A stretch of 64,000 bases of DNA from Kappaphycus alvarezii (Eukaryota > Rhodophyta > Florideophyceae > Gigartinales > Solieriaceae), in assembly GCA_002205965.3 (NCBI GenBank), contig NADL03000633.1, positions 124,001-188,000 of the forward strand, written 5' to 3'. The translations under genes were made by a program, and so were the position numbers. Under the pieces are notes generated by a model. The model was given only the letters and a program-made list of their open reading frames with translations, did not search any database and was not told the DNA's origin. How positions within the stretch are numbered: position 1 is the stretch's first letter; each line of letters begins with the position of its first letter. Below, piece by piece: positions 1 through 8,907 of this stretch.

Positions 1-117
1 ATATTTTTAATTTGGGTGAGTGTGGCAAATTCATCGGTTGATTTTTTATTTTAGGACACGCTGTCATAGTGGATGTCAGTACAGTTCTAGGTTGTGGGTG
101 ATACTACGAGTGACTCT

Positions 118-312
118 GAAAGGTCTATATAATGGCCACATCAATTCCCACCCCTGGCCGATGGGTGGCTGGCATGGGTATGGCACCTAGATATTTACCT
201 TGAGGAAATATCTTCTAATGGTCTCTCTGGTTCACACGATTCCCGTGAATGCGTTTTATGGTATTTAGTATGTTTGATTGAGACTTTAGGATTAGCCGAA
301 AGGTCTATATAA
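118..312 (+). promoter_or_regulatory. Duplicated TATA core promoter of LTR-1
   Basis: The 15-mer GAAAGGTCTATATAA occurs at 118-132 and again at 298-312, exactly 180 bp apart. The second box is the more likely RNA start for the element because it is retained in the otherwise different LTR-2 family (TATATAA at 13636-13642). The first box is found only in LTR-1. Promoter function is inferred from the TATA motif and the LTR setting. Confidence 0.55.
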
Positions 313-347
313 GCTGAGTAAAGTGCTTCCTCCTTGAGAGGTCAAGC

Positions 348-405
348 AAGTTGGCAGACAACTTCAGGTCAAGCTCCGAGTAGTAGGAAGTTGAGAGTCA
401 ACTTC
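348..405 (+). other. Twin stem-loops downstream of the LTR-1 TATA box
   Basis: Two perfect hairpins: 348-364 has the 6-bp stem AAGTTG/CAACTT around a 5-nt loop, and 387-405 has the 8-bp stem GAAGTTGA/TCAACTTC around a 3-nt loop. Both contain the same stem sequence, so the first left arm could also pair with the second right arm. They lie about 40-95 nt after the second TATA box, so they would be near the 5' end of an LTR-driven RNA. They are kept in the LTR-1 copies at 8152-8871 and 43457-44171 and partly in LTR-2. Confidence 0.6.
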
Positions 406-618
406 AACCCAAGAAAACTTTTTCCTAAGCAAGTCGCAGAGAATCAGTGGTAGACGCTGCCCCTTTTATACTTGCTTGTAGCCCTCTCAACTCTCTCCCA
501 TATACACTGCTTTTTATTTGTTCAACTATACCACGGTAGCACTCTTGTCGCTCGCAACACCTCCGTCTTGGGGTAGTTGGTTCTAAGTATCTCTTCTCCC
601 GACGATTTCCCCCTATCA

Positions 619-1216
619 GTCACCCTACAAAAACCGACGAAGCCTATCAGAACCAAGACTATACATACGAATTTAAAACCTCGTGGTCCTTTTCGCCTAG
701 TTTATTCCGTTGCCGACTCAGACAGCCATTCGGCTTACGTCCCTCAGAGCAGTGGGCACGCTGAAGCGCTCGTTTTAGGACAGCCCAGTAGCTACTCTTC
801 AGATTACATAACTACTACGGACAACTCTAGCGGGTCTTACATACAAAACTCTTAGAATTAGAACTGGAAGTTCTAGTGACGTGTTGGCATTGCGCGCTCA
901 ACCACAAGCTGACAAGTCCGCACCAAGACTCCATATGGAGGATAGGAACAAGCGTCAAATGCGTCCATGATGGATTGGCCGTCCTTGCCTTAAAGGAGCA
1001 AGTCGTACGTTCATTCCGCAGGGATATTCGGGGAAACATCATGCAACAATTTGCTATACTTGCTATAAAAAGGGACATACTTCACCAAATTGTATTCTTC
1101 CTTTCAAGGATTGGGATAAATTTGTTGTCAACTATGAGACCTTCTCTTCTATAGAACGTTTGGAAATACCCTCGAAGAGTTACCAGGAGGTTAAAAGTTG
1201 GCTCAAATCCCTGTAG
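619..1216 (+). pseudogene. gag: Gypsy gag remnant with CCHC zinc knuckle
   Basis: A broken reading frame follows the LTR. At about 1054-1095 it encodes CYTCYKKGHTSPNC, a canonical CX2CX4HX4C zinc knuckle, the RNA-binding motif of retroelement nucleocapsid. The upstream part is Ser/Thr/Pro-rich with no recognisable capsid signature, and stops separate the pieces. The protease and polymerase remnants follow on the same strand in the right order for a Ty3/gypsy element, which is why I call it gag. The frame that begins at 577 inside the LTR is chimeric and I do not take that ATG as the gag start. Confidence 0.65.
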
Positions 1217-1525
1217 GAAAATAAACCAGAAGTATCCGCGCCGGATCAAGTGACAAGCCGCATTGCTCTGCTTCCGTTCGTAGGTCCGAAAACTAAGAAC
1301 GGAACCCTTCTATAACACAAGAGAAGGAGTTTTGCTCAAGCAGACGGAGACGGAAACGTCTCGTTCCCAGCCTTTCTAGCTAATGAAATCGTTAGCGGTA
1401 ATGTTTTTGTGTCTTCGGAGACCAAGCCTGCTCAGGACTCGAAGTCGCTACCGGCGTACCAAATATTGACGTGGAATATATATCTTTTCCCTTATATCAG
1501 TCACCCGTAGCGTTGCGTCCACCGC

Positions 1526-1825
1526 ATGGCTTCTCTCGCGAAGATACTCGTGTTAATACGCATAAACTACAAGGTTTACGCAACCATTGGCCCGACTGTA
1601 TCGCTTATTATCGACACCGGAGCGGGACCCAACTTGATCCGTAAGGAAGAACTCCCACCGAGGGTAGAGGAGCGCATAGCGCATGGTCCCTCCTGGGACA
1701 TTTGGGATGCGAATAATCGATCCCTGCGTACCATAGGGTTGCTCAAGATGCCGGTGAGGCTAGGCCATTTCATAAATCTTGTAGAGTTAATTGTTTTCGA
1801 CAAATTAGCGGTGCGTTTATGTTAG
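1526..1825 (+). pseudogene. Gypsy aspartic protease remnant
   Basis: The stretch LIIDTGAGPNLIRKEELP around 1600-1655 holds the D-T-G-A catalytic motif of retropepsins, followed by the usual hydrophobic strand. A retropepsin cuts the Gag-Pol polyprotein inside the particle. The frame ends at a stop near 1825 and resumes in other frames. It lies between the zinc knuckle and the RT remnant, as expected for gag-pro-pol order. Confidence 0.7.
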
Positions 1826-1996
1826 GCGCAGATTATTGTGACAAGTTCTTTGAGGCCATATACCCTCGTAAGAGGAAAGTTGCCCTTGAGAAATATTCGT
1901 AAATACAGATTATGAGACGGTTCGCACGGCGCCAGCCGAATCCAGAGCCTCGCACCGCCGAAAAAAGGTGTTAATAAGGCTATAATCCTTCTGCAG

Positions 1997-2431
1997 GTGA
2001 GGGTTGCCAACTCGATAAAGATCGAGTCAGTGCCGCAGACCTTCGTAACATGTACATCCAAGGGGAGTGGCTGTATTTTCGTTCGGCTTTATGGAACTTT
2101 ATACAAGAAACATAATCTCGTCGCCACGAATGGTATTATTCAAGTCGATGTCGACAAGCCATTCAAGCTATTGATAGCCCATTTCGGGATATATCCTGTC
2201 CACGTTCCCAACGAGCAAGTGGTAGCAGAGCTACTAACCTATCCGAAAACAGTTACAAGAGGCCCTCTCACAATAGTTTACGTCCTGGGCATTGAAGAAA
2301 TTGCAAAAGTGGAACAAAAAAAAACCGAGGTACGGAGAACAGCATACATTTATAAGATAGCCTGTCAAGGAAACAAAAGGATGCTAGAAATCAAGATCAA
2401 CAACAAGAAACCATTAGTTTTACTCCGTTAG
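1997..2431 (+). pseudogene. Gypsy pol linker between protease and RT
   Basis: A 144-codon open stretch between the protease and RT remnants. Segments rich in Val and Ile (for example IIQVDVDKPFKLLIAHFGIY) fit the beta-rich spacer that continues a gypsy retropepsin and leads to RT. I see no independent domain. It is open at both ends only because of flanking stops and frameshifts, so it is not a gene on its own. Confidence 0.5.
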
Positions 2432-2689
2432 AGAAGTCGCTCAAGCGAGTAATTAAGCCAACACCCCGCACGTTGATGATCTTGACTTAATTCATGTGCT
2501 GCCTCATATGATGGACCGCTTTAGAGCGATATTGCGTAGATACGCAAGTCTGTGGGACGGTACTCTCGGGAAATATAAGTCGCGAGTCATCGCATAGACT
2601 TAGACAGGGACCCGAACCATCGCGCAAGCACCCTATACGGCAGGACATAAGGCAGGCTAAAACGGAGACCAAGAGGTCCAGAAGATGCT

Positions 2690-3212
2690 CAAAGCAGAGG
2701 TCATTGAATCTACGCAGTCCGAATGGGCAAGCGCAGTACTCCTTGTACCTAAACCGGATGGTTAACTAAGCTTTTGCGAAGTCTCTGGGCGTTTAAACGC
2801 CATGAAGGTCAGAGGTGAATAATTTTTGCCTCGTATGGACGACTGTTTGGACTTCCTTGGAGATAAGAAGGTATCATCCGCGCTCAATTCCATTTGTGGT
2901 TACTGGCAAATGCTGATACCGGAAGAGGATCGTCACAATACAACATTTTCATGACACTTGGGTATGTACCAGATCAATCGTATGTCCTTTGGATTAATCA
3001 ACGCGCCAGCTTCCTTTCAGAAGGCGATGGACATCCTTCTCGCGAAGTTCAGGTGGAAAACAGGTCTCTTCTATTTAGAGGACGATATAATCTTCAGTTT
3101 AAGCTCTGAAGAACATATTGACCACGTTGAGGAGGTTTTGAAGGTCCTTCAGGGCGCTGGAGTGCAGGTTAAGTTGCCCAAGTGTGATTTTTTTGTAGAA
3201 AGTATCAAGTAA
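2690..3212 (+). pseudogene. Gypsy reverse transcriptase remnant
   Basis: Order and motifs of a Ty3/gypsy RT are visible across frames: SEWASAVLLVPKPDG near 2710-2762, a decayed fingers region, MSFGLINAPASFQKAMDIL near 2982-3038, and FYLEDDIIFS near 3067-3097 at the catalytic position where YLDD is usual. The extra residue (L-E-D-D) and several stops make it inactive. The enzyme would copy element RNA into DNA. The thumb-like part follows to about 3212, with the connection toward RNase H continuing in broken frames. Confidence 0.8.
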
Positions 3213-3896
3213 CAAGGCCAAATCGTTCGACCAGGTACGATCGAGCTCGATCAATCACTCATCGAGGCGTTGAGGAAAGCGGGCTATCCTATGACCCGAA
3301 CACAGCTCAGAAGCTTTCTGTGGTTGTGCAACGCCTACAGAGGCTTCGTTACGCATTACGCTAAGCTGGCACTCCACTGAAGCAGCTTATGAAGGAGGAA
3401 CAACTGTTTCAGCTCGGAGAACTCTCGGCAGAGTGCAAGAATTCATTTCATTTCCTTAAGGATAACATCCTATCACCCCCAATTTTGGCGTTGCCCCAGA
3501 AGGGTTTGCCCTAATCCGTTGAAATTGACGCAAGTGAGTACCAGATTGGTGCCGCTTTGTCTCAAACTCATGAGGATGGCAGCCGCAAGCCTATAGACTT
3601 CTTCTCAGGGACTTTAGCATCTGAGGAAAGGAACTACTGCGTTTTGGAATATATACTGCTTTGAGGTAGTGTGGGCTTTGCAGCCGTAAAGGCCGTATAT
3701 ATATGGAGAGAACTTTATAGTGTATAAATATCACCCATCGTTGCGCTGCTTACTTAATACCACTGATCCAAGTGGACGCTTAATTCGATGGCGTCTACGC
3801 CTTTCTCAGTTTGACTTAGAAGTCATTTATAAGTAAGGCCGTGCTAACACGCAAGCCGACGCTCTCTCGCTTTTAGCATTCGATAGTATTGAACCA
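3213..3896 (+). pseudogene. Gypsy RT connection and RNase H remnant
   Basis: Broken frames encode a tether such as TRTQLRSFLWLCNAYRGF near 3298-3350, then EIDASEYQIGAALSQTHEDG near 3525-3585, which matches the first catalytic-Asp strand of gypsy RNase H, and ANTQADALS near 3844-3870, the last RNase H motif (usually N-x-x-A-D-A-L-S-R). RNase H removes the RNA strand during reverse transcription. Several stops and frameshifts split it. Confidence 0.7.
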
Positions 3897-3958
3897 GACC
3901 CTGTCGGTGACGATATTCTCTGCTTCAGACCCTGGCGGTGACGATATTCTCTGCTTCA
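3897..3958. repeat. 31-bp tandem duplication
   Basis: The 31-mer starting GACCCTGTCGGTGACG at 3897-3927 is repeated at 3928-3958 with one substitution. Because 31 is not a multiple of three, it shifts the frame at the end of the RNase H region. The second copy continues into an acidic stretch upstream of the integrase. Confidence 0.85.
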
Positions 3959-4299
3959 TAGCCGAGGGCCTGACCGCCGAGACGGCTACGCGCTTATGCG
4001 CCTACCCGTCTGATGATGAAGACGATAACGTCAAAGCAGAAGACTATGGAGTATGCGATGAATTGCTCGCGCTTGAGGGGTGAGATAGGTCTGATCCCGC
4101 TCTTTCCGAGGCGATAGCGCATGAGTAATTTCTTCGCGAAAAACACTTCGACGACTGTTGTCAAGACATTTGTCACCGAATCGAATCGGAAGACCTTAAG
4201 TCGTTAACGAGCGAAGCGCCAGAATTTGAAGTAATACTCTGTCGAATCACCTCAGAGCACGTACAAATAGCTGTACCGCAACCTCTTAAGGAACTAGTA

Positions 4300-5038
4300 T
4301 TAATCATGAGCCATTACGTCAAGCTAGCTGGTCATAAAGGTGGTCGCAAGCTTTACAGAAGTCTAAAAAGACATTTCTACTAGCCAATAATGGCATTAGA
4401 CTGCTATCCTGTGGCACAAAACTGTCCGGACTGCGCTCTAAAACGAATTAAGCTGTGTAAAAACGAAAAAAGATGAAGATATTCACGCCAAGGCTCTGTT
4501 GGATAACGTCGCTATCGATATTCTAGGTGATATTTTCGCTACAAAGCGAAAGAGCCGTTACCTTTTGGTAGTAAGCAATTGCTACTCTAAGCTGGTAGAC
4601 ATATTCCCGCTTAAGTGGATTACCGCCGCACAGGTCGCTCTAGCATTTGTAAACCATTGCGTGTTTGTATATGGACCACCGATCAAGCTTCTCTCCGATA
4701 ACGGGAAACAGTTCACGTGTAGTTTTTTTCAGAACGTTTGTCGGACCCTAAGGATCAGAAACATATTTGCAACAACGTATCATCCACAGACCAATGGTCA
4801 AGTACAACGGTTTAACCGCACTCTGTTATCAGCATTAATGAAGTATACTGAGGATCAAACCATAAATTGGGATCTATTTAGCGATGCCACTACGTTCTCG
4901 TATAATACGCAGGTTCCTAGCACCACCAACACTGCTCCATTCAAGTTAGTAATGTCAAAAGCTCCCAAGAGCATCGTGCTGCAAGCACAGCCTACTCTGG
5001 AGGAGTTCGAGTCATCTCGCAAGTACTACCTCAAGTAG
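4300..5038 (+). pseudogene. Gypsy integrase remnant, catalytic Glu replaced
   Basis: The zinc-binding HHCC part is readable near 4305-4440 (His in SHYVKLAGH, then C..C in NCPDCALK) with a stop inside. The catalytic core lies in the 179-codon frame from 4499: an Asp in VAIDILGDIF, an Asp in LLSDNGKQF, and then HPQTNGQVQRFNRTLL, where family members have Glu at the position of the second Gln. The D,D-35-E triad therefore lacks its Glu. Integrase would insert the cDNA into the chromosome. Good preservation of the core compared with the RT suggests uneven decay rather than selection. Confidence 0.8.
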
Positions 5039-5059
5039 CATTCGTAGCTTCTTACTGTT

Positions 5060-5362
5060 ATGGAACAAGCGGGCAAAAGTCTCCGTAAGGAACAAGCACA
5101 CTATAAGCGGAATGTTGACGCACGTCTGCATAAACCCCGCTATTTAATACCAGTGGTTTCTTTTGTATTTGTCAGTAAGGAGAAAGAAACGGCTGATGAG
5201 CCTAAACATAAGCTTGCTAGAGTAGCCACAGCACCCTATCAGATCATAGAAGTCGCTAAAGACATTGTGATGATCACCCGAGGAGATGAGCGCGAAAGGA
5301 TTTCCCGGAGCGGGTTGAATTTGCACCAAGTCCAGTGGAACGGGTGGCCGATAACAGCCTGA
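5060..5362 (+). pseudogene. Gypsy integrase C-terminal (GPY/F-like) segment
   Basis: A 100-codon stretch continues the integrase. VATAPYQIIEVAKDIVMITR corresponds to the GPY/F-type module at the end of gypsy integrases, where a G-P-[YF] turn is followed by beta strands ending in a dipeptide-rich tail. Here A-P-Y replaces G-P-Y. The frame is separated from the core by one stop at about 5036. No chromodomain follows. Confidence 0.65.
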
Positions 5363-6674
5363 AAGGTGCGCTGTAGTCCCTTTAGGGAATTGGGGAATAA
5401 TGCAAAGGGGGAGAAACAGCAGGAGGTCCGCGAGGACAGGGAACAACACACTGGCATTATGACACACGCGCAACGCGCAAAGACTCCAGGAGTAATATCT
5501 ACGTTGCACGGAATGGCAAATTTTCTCAAGGAACCTCAGAAAAGGGATAAAGTAATTCCAGAGAAGTAACAAGTAGATATCGACAAGGGACAAAATCAAA
5601 TAGAGTCAGGGGAAGAGCCCCTGAATGGGGAAATAGAAGACGGTGAGAACGACCGCTATGGGAATGGATCCCTTGGGGCAGGACCGTTTGTGTTCACAGG
5701 AGCTCGCGCCTGAAAACAGGGCAAGGGAGGGCCAAGGAGGGCAATTTGTTGGACCAGGGGACCACAAAAGTCACGAGAAACTTAGAGCACACGCGGCGTG
5801 ACGTTCCAGGATCTAGGAAGAATGAGCTAGAAGAGTGTGATAACACCGAATACGTTATAGAAAATGTTATTGACCATAATCTTATAGGGAATGATTATGC
5901 TTTTAGTTAAGTGTTACGGATATCTGATGTTAGAAAACACGCGGGAACCAGTTTCCGGACTGCCTTACAATATCTTCATACGATATTTCAAAAAGAAGGG
6001 GTTGGCCCCGCCGAAGCAAACTGATAGATCTCCCCCGGGATAAAAAGATCCTTTTGGATCACAACTGTAGAACTTCCTCAAGGACGCTCTGCTACACACA
6101 TAGGGGGGCCTCTCACCTCGCTTCCCCTTTTCAGGTCGCCTCCCAAGCTTACAAATTATGTCGTCACGCCTCCCAAGCTTACAAATTATGTCGTCATTGG
6201 TAGCCGTATTTCCGTTAACGAAGGCAAGGGCGAGGGAGTGGTTGTGTTCCCCAGCTCTCATCTGGAAAGAATCTCGTTTGATCTGTATAGGTAGCCTCGT
6301 GTATCCATATGGAACAATGCCGCACAGTGTAAAGTGTCGATCAACTCGCTTAAGATATGAAAACTCCGTTATAGAAGTTGGTAGAAATTTTGAAGGTGCA
6401 GAAATTGCTTAGATTAGCTAGCAGATAAGAGGGAAAGTCTCCACATGGAATTGTATCGTAACACAGCAAACGTCATTAATGACAAGTATTAAGGATTATT
6501 ACTTAAAAGAGGGAACAGGGCGAGTATTTGCAGACCACGACGTGAGGCTGCCGCAGTTGAAAACGAAAAAAATAGGAAATTGAAAAACTTTACAGGTCAA
6601 GGCCGAACAGAATGAACAAGAACATCATTGTTTATTGGTATTACAGGTCGCTCCTTGGCGAAGGAAATGCCTGA
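5363..6674. other. Unassigned region after the gypsy remnant
   Basis: Short frames only. A 67-codon Lys/Glu-rich frame at 5366-5569 could be a tail of the element. No matching plus-oriented 3' LTR or polypurine tract is visible, so the right end of the gypsy copy is missing or unrecognisable. A perfect 30-bp tandem duplication lies at 6137-6196. Confidence 0.4.
6137..6196. repeat. Perfect 30-bp tandem duplication
   Basis: The unit beginning CGCCTCCCAAGCTTACAAAT occupies 6137-6166 and 6167-6196 with no difference. On the minus strand it is an in-frame repeat (DDIICKLGRR twice) in a 98-codon frame at 5965-6261 that I do not otherwise recognise. Confidence 0.9.
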
Positions 6675-7476
6675 TTAGGCCCTGGAGTTGGTATTGTAGA
6701 TCCTCATTAGAAGACGAATGTCGTCGAATGAAGCTTCTATAATTGCGTCTGCGTCCACACCAACCCGCCTTAAGGCTTTTCGGAATGGTTGAGCAAGTGG
6801 GCTTTGTGAGGTGGCCAAAGTAGGCACCGAACTACCCGTAAGGGATGCCGCAGGAGCCATTTCGGCTGGACCTACCGCTCGTGCGTCGGATATGAACAGC
6901 ATACTCGAAACTGCCTGAGAAGACGGAGCTGGAAAAGGGGCTCTTGACGGCGATTTGGATCCGTTGTCGGCCCTTCCAGCGAAATACCGACGCATTTTCT
7001 TAATATGGGACCCAAGAACCTTAAGATTAGCGATGCGAGCACGATGAGCAGGCGGCGCAGGTGGCAGAGATGTTGACCCAGAAAAAAGGTGACCTAGCTT
7101 CCATGGGAGGATATTAAGGGGCGGCAGAAGCCAACGGGGGCGAAAGAGTTGGGAATCGAGGAGAAGCCGAAGTGAGAAAAGCAAGCGGTACCGTTAACGC
7201 AGTCACTTTTTGGACTTCTACTTGCATGCTTTCCTCCGCAGGGGTGCGTCCGAAATGTTGCTGTCCAGCAGGAGGCGCAGTTTCAGGGTTGACGATGGAC
7301 GAAGGCGGATCTTCCACTTGTACAGGTGTTAGAGCTGCTGCACCGTGATGGGATTCCATTACCGAAGCCGTAATATAAGACGGGAACGGCGTAGCTGCGT
7401 CCAAGTCTTCATAAAAGGGCGGGGCCACAGAAACTCTCCTTACGGAGCTTGCGCCACCAGGTCGACGACCAGACAA
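6675..7476 (-). pseudogene. Pro/Ala-rich gag-like remnant in two frames
   Basis: Two overlapping minus-strand frames (7476-7114 and 7184-6675) read as one Pro/Ala/Ser-rich protein broken by a frameshift near 7150. The C-terminal part is basic (KKMRRYFAGRADNG) and ends in a helix-like segment with SFDDIRLLMRIYN. Low-complexity N-terminal halves and basic C-termini are common in retroelement Gag proteins, and the remnant lies downstream of minus-oriented LTR-1b, where a gag would be expected. I cannot assign a family, so the gag call is positional inference. Confidence 0.35.
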
Positions 7477-8151
7477 AGCATCGCCTCGAGTACAGAGCTC
7501 TCAGTTTCGTGGTTTGATCCACTCGTAGTCCCATAATGACTGACGCGTTCTACCATGCGACCGACTTTCCTTGGGTTGTCGGACGTTTCGATTTGCGTAA
7601 GCCGTATCAAAGGAATCTCAGCCTATATCACGAATCTTCTCGAGAAGAGCATGGACTTACAAGTTGTTTTCGGCACGCCGAAATGAATAGAGTAATCCAG
7701 CTGGTCCATAAGGTTCAAGAGTGTAGTTGATAGGCGCCGGAGCCTCTACATGTCGTTTACATCCCATAGAAGGGTCGCGGCAACGCGTACACACTATTCC
7801 GAGCAAACGACAGTCCACATAACAGATTCGGGTCGAACAGTAGAGTGCCGAAGTAGGTGTACAACGAACCGAGCTCAGCCCAAAATCCTTGAGGGACTTC
7901 ATAATTGTGACATTAGTTCGGCACATGGACATATCGGTTGGCATAGGCGATTTATGCCATAGCACTGGCCTCTACTATTTGGTGCGCGAAGCGATACCCG
8001 GGGTCTGATCTCATACGCCGTTCATAACGAAATTTGTACTCGTAGAATGGGTCGTCTTTCCGCTTGAGATGTCGAAATCCGTGAGAGATAGTTGATGCTG
8101 CCAGAAAAACGCTTCTTGGGAAACAACTTCATAACCCCTCCACAAGGAGGT
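7477..8151 (-). other. Leader-like region between LTR-1b and the gag-like remnant
   Basis: No conserved domain. A 102-codon minus frame (7965-7657) has several Cys residues (VCTRCRDPSMGC) but not in a CCHC pattern. There is no TGG-type primer binding site directly after the LTR end at 8152; the first bases read ACCTCCTTGTGG. Confidence 0.35.
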
Positions 8152-8871
8152 TGATAGGGGTAAATCGTCGGGAGAAGAGATACTTAGAACCAACTACCCC
8201 AAGACGGAGGTGTTGCGAGCGACAAAAGTGCTACCGTGGTATAGTTGAACAAATAAAAAGGAGTGTATATGGGAGAGAGTTGAGAGGGCTACAAGCAAGT
8301 ATAAAAGGGGCAGGGTCTACCACTGATGCTCTGCGACCAGCTTAGGAAAAAGTTTTCTAGGGTCTGAAGTTGACTCTCAACTTCCTACTACTCGGAGCTT
8401 GACCTGAAGTTGTCTGCCAACTTGCTTGACCTCTCAAGGAGGAAGCACTTTACTCAGCTTATATAGACTTTTCGGCTAATCCTAAAGTCTCAATCAAACA
8501 TACTAAATACCATAAAACGCATTCACGGGAATCGTGTGAACCAGAGAGACCATTAGAAGATATTTCCTCAAGGTAAATATCTAGGTGCCATACCCATGCC
8601 AGCCACCCATCGGCCAGGGGTGGGAATTGATGTGGCCATTATATAGACCTTTCAGAGTCACTCGTAGTATCACCCACAACCTAGAACTGTACTGACATCC
8701 ACTATGACAGCGTGTCCTAAAATAAAAAATCAACCGATGAATTTGCCACACTCACCCAAATTAAAAATATCTTGCAAATTCAAAAACTGTAAAAATATCT
8801 TCCCAGTTCCAATACTGTATACAATTATGGTCCTCATCTAAATTTTTTCGTGTGCGAATTTGCGCACATCA
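8152..8871 (-). repeat. LTR-1 copy b (minus)
   Basis: Full-length LTR, TGATGTG...CCCCTATCA on the minus strand, with both TATA boxes and both hairpins. The 4-base ends TGAT/ATCA are inverted repeats. It directly follows the polypurine tract and the end of the 785-codon frame, so it is the 3' LTR of that element. It differs from copy a at only a handful of positions over 618 bp. Its outer end contains the near-palindrome TGTGCGCAAATTCGCACA. Confidence 0.9.
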
Positions 8872-8884
8872 CGCCCTCCCGCTC
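8872..8884 (-). promoter_or_regulatory. Polypurine tract before LTR-1b
   Basis: The minus strand reads GAGCGGGAGGGCG immediately before the LTR start. Polypurine tracts prime plus-strand DNA synthesis in LTR retroelements and abut the 3' LTR, which fits this position and fixes the LTR start at TGATGTG. Confidence 0.7.
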
Positions 8885-8907
8885 AAGACGAACGTCCCGG
8901 CTCGTTC

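Larger units (their letters stand above)
1..618 (+). repeat. LTR-1 copy a, 5' edge outside the window
   Basis: This is the plus-oriented member of an LTR family of about 715 bp. It aligns base for base, with few differences, to the minus-strand copy at 8152-8871 and the solo copy at 43457-44171; by comparison with the latter about 100 bp of its left end lie outside the window. It ends in CCCCTATCA. Two TATATAA boxes and two hairpins lie inside it. Its youth contrasts with the heavily decayed gypsy gene that follows, so it may be the 3' or solo LTR of another element rather than the 5' LTR of that gene. Confidence 0.85.

Noticed and set aside
577-855. 92-codon frame starting MVLSISSPDDFPLS, repeated in form at other LTR ends
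   Set aside because: It starts inside the LTR and reads out into whatever follows; the shared part is only the LTR end, so it is not a conserved protein.
1-8871. One large DNA transposon with 700-bp terminal inverted repeats
   Set aside because: The repeats are LTRs by their TG/CA ends, TATA boxes, polypurine tract and the 5-bp duplication around the solo copy. I keep the inverted arrangement only as an observation.
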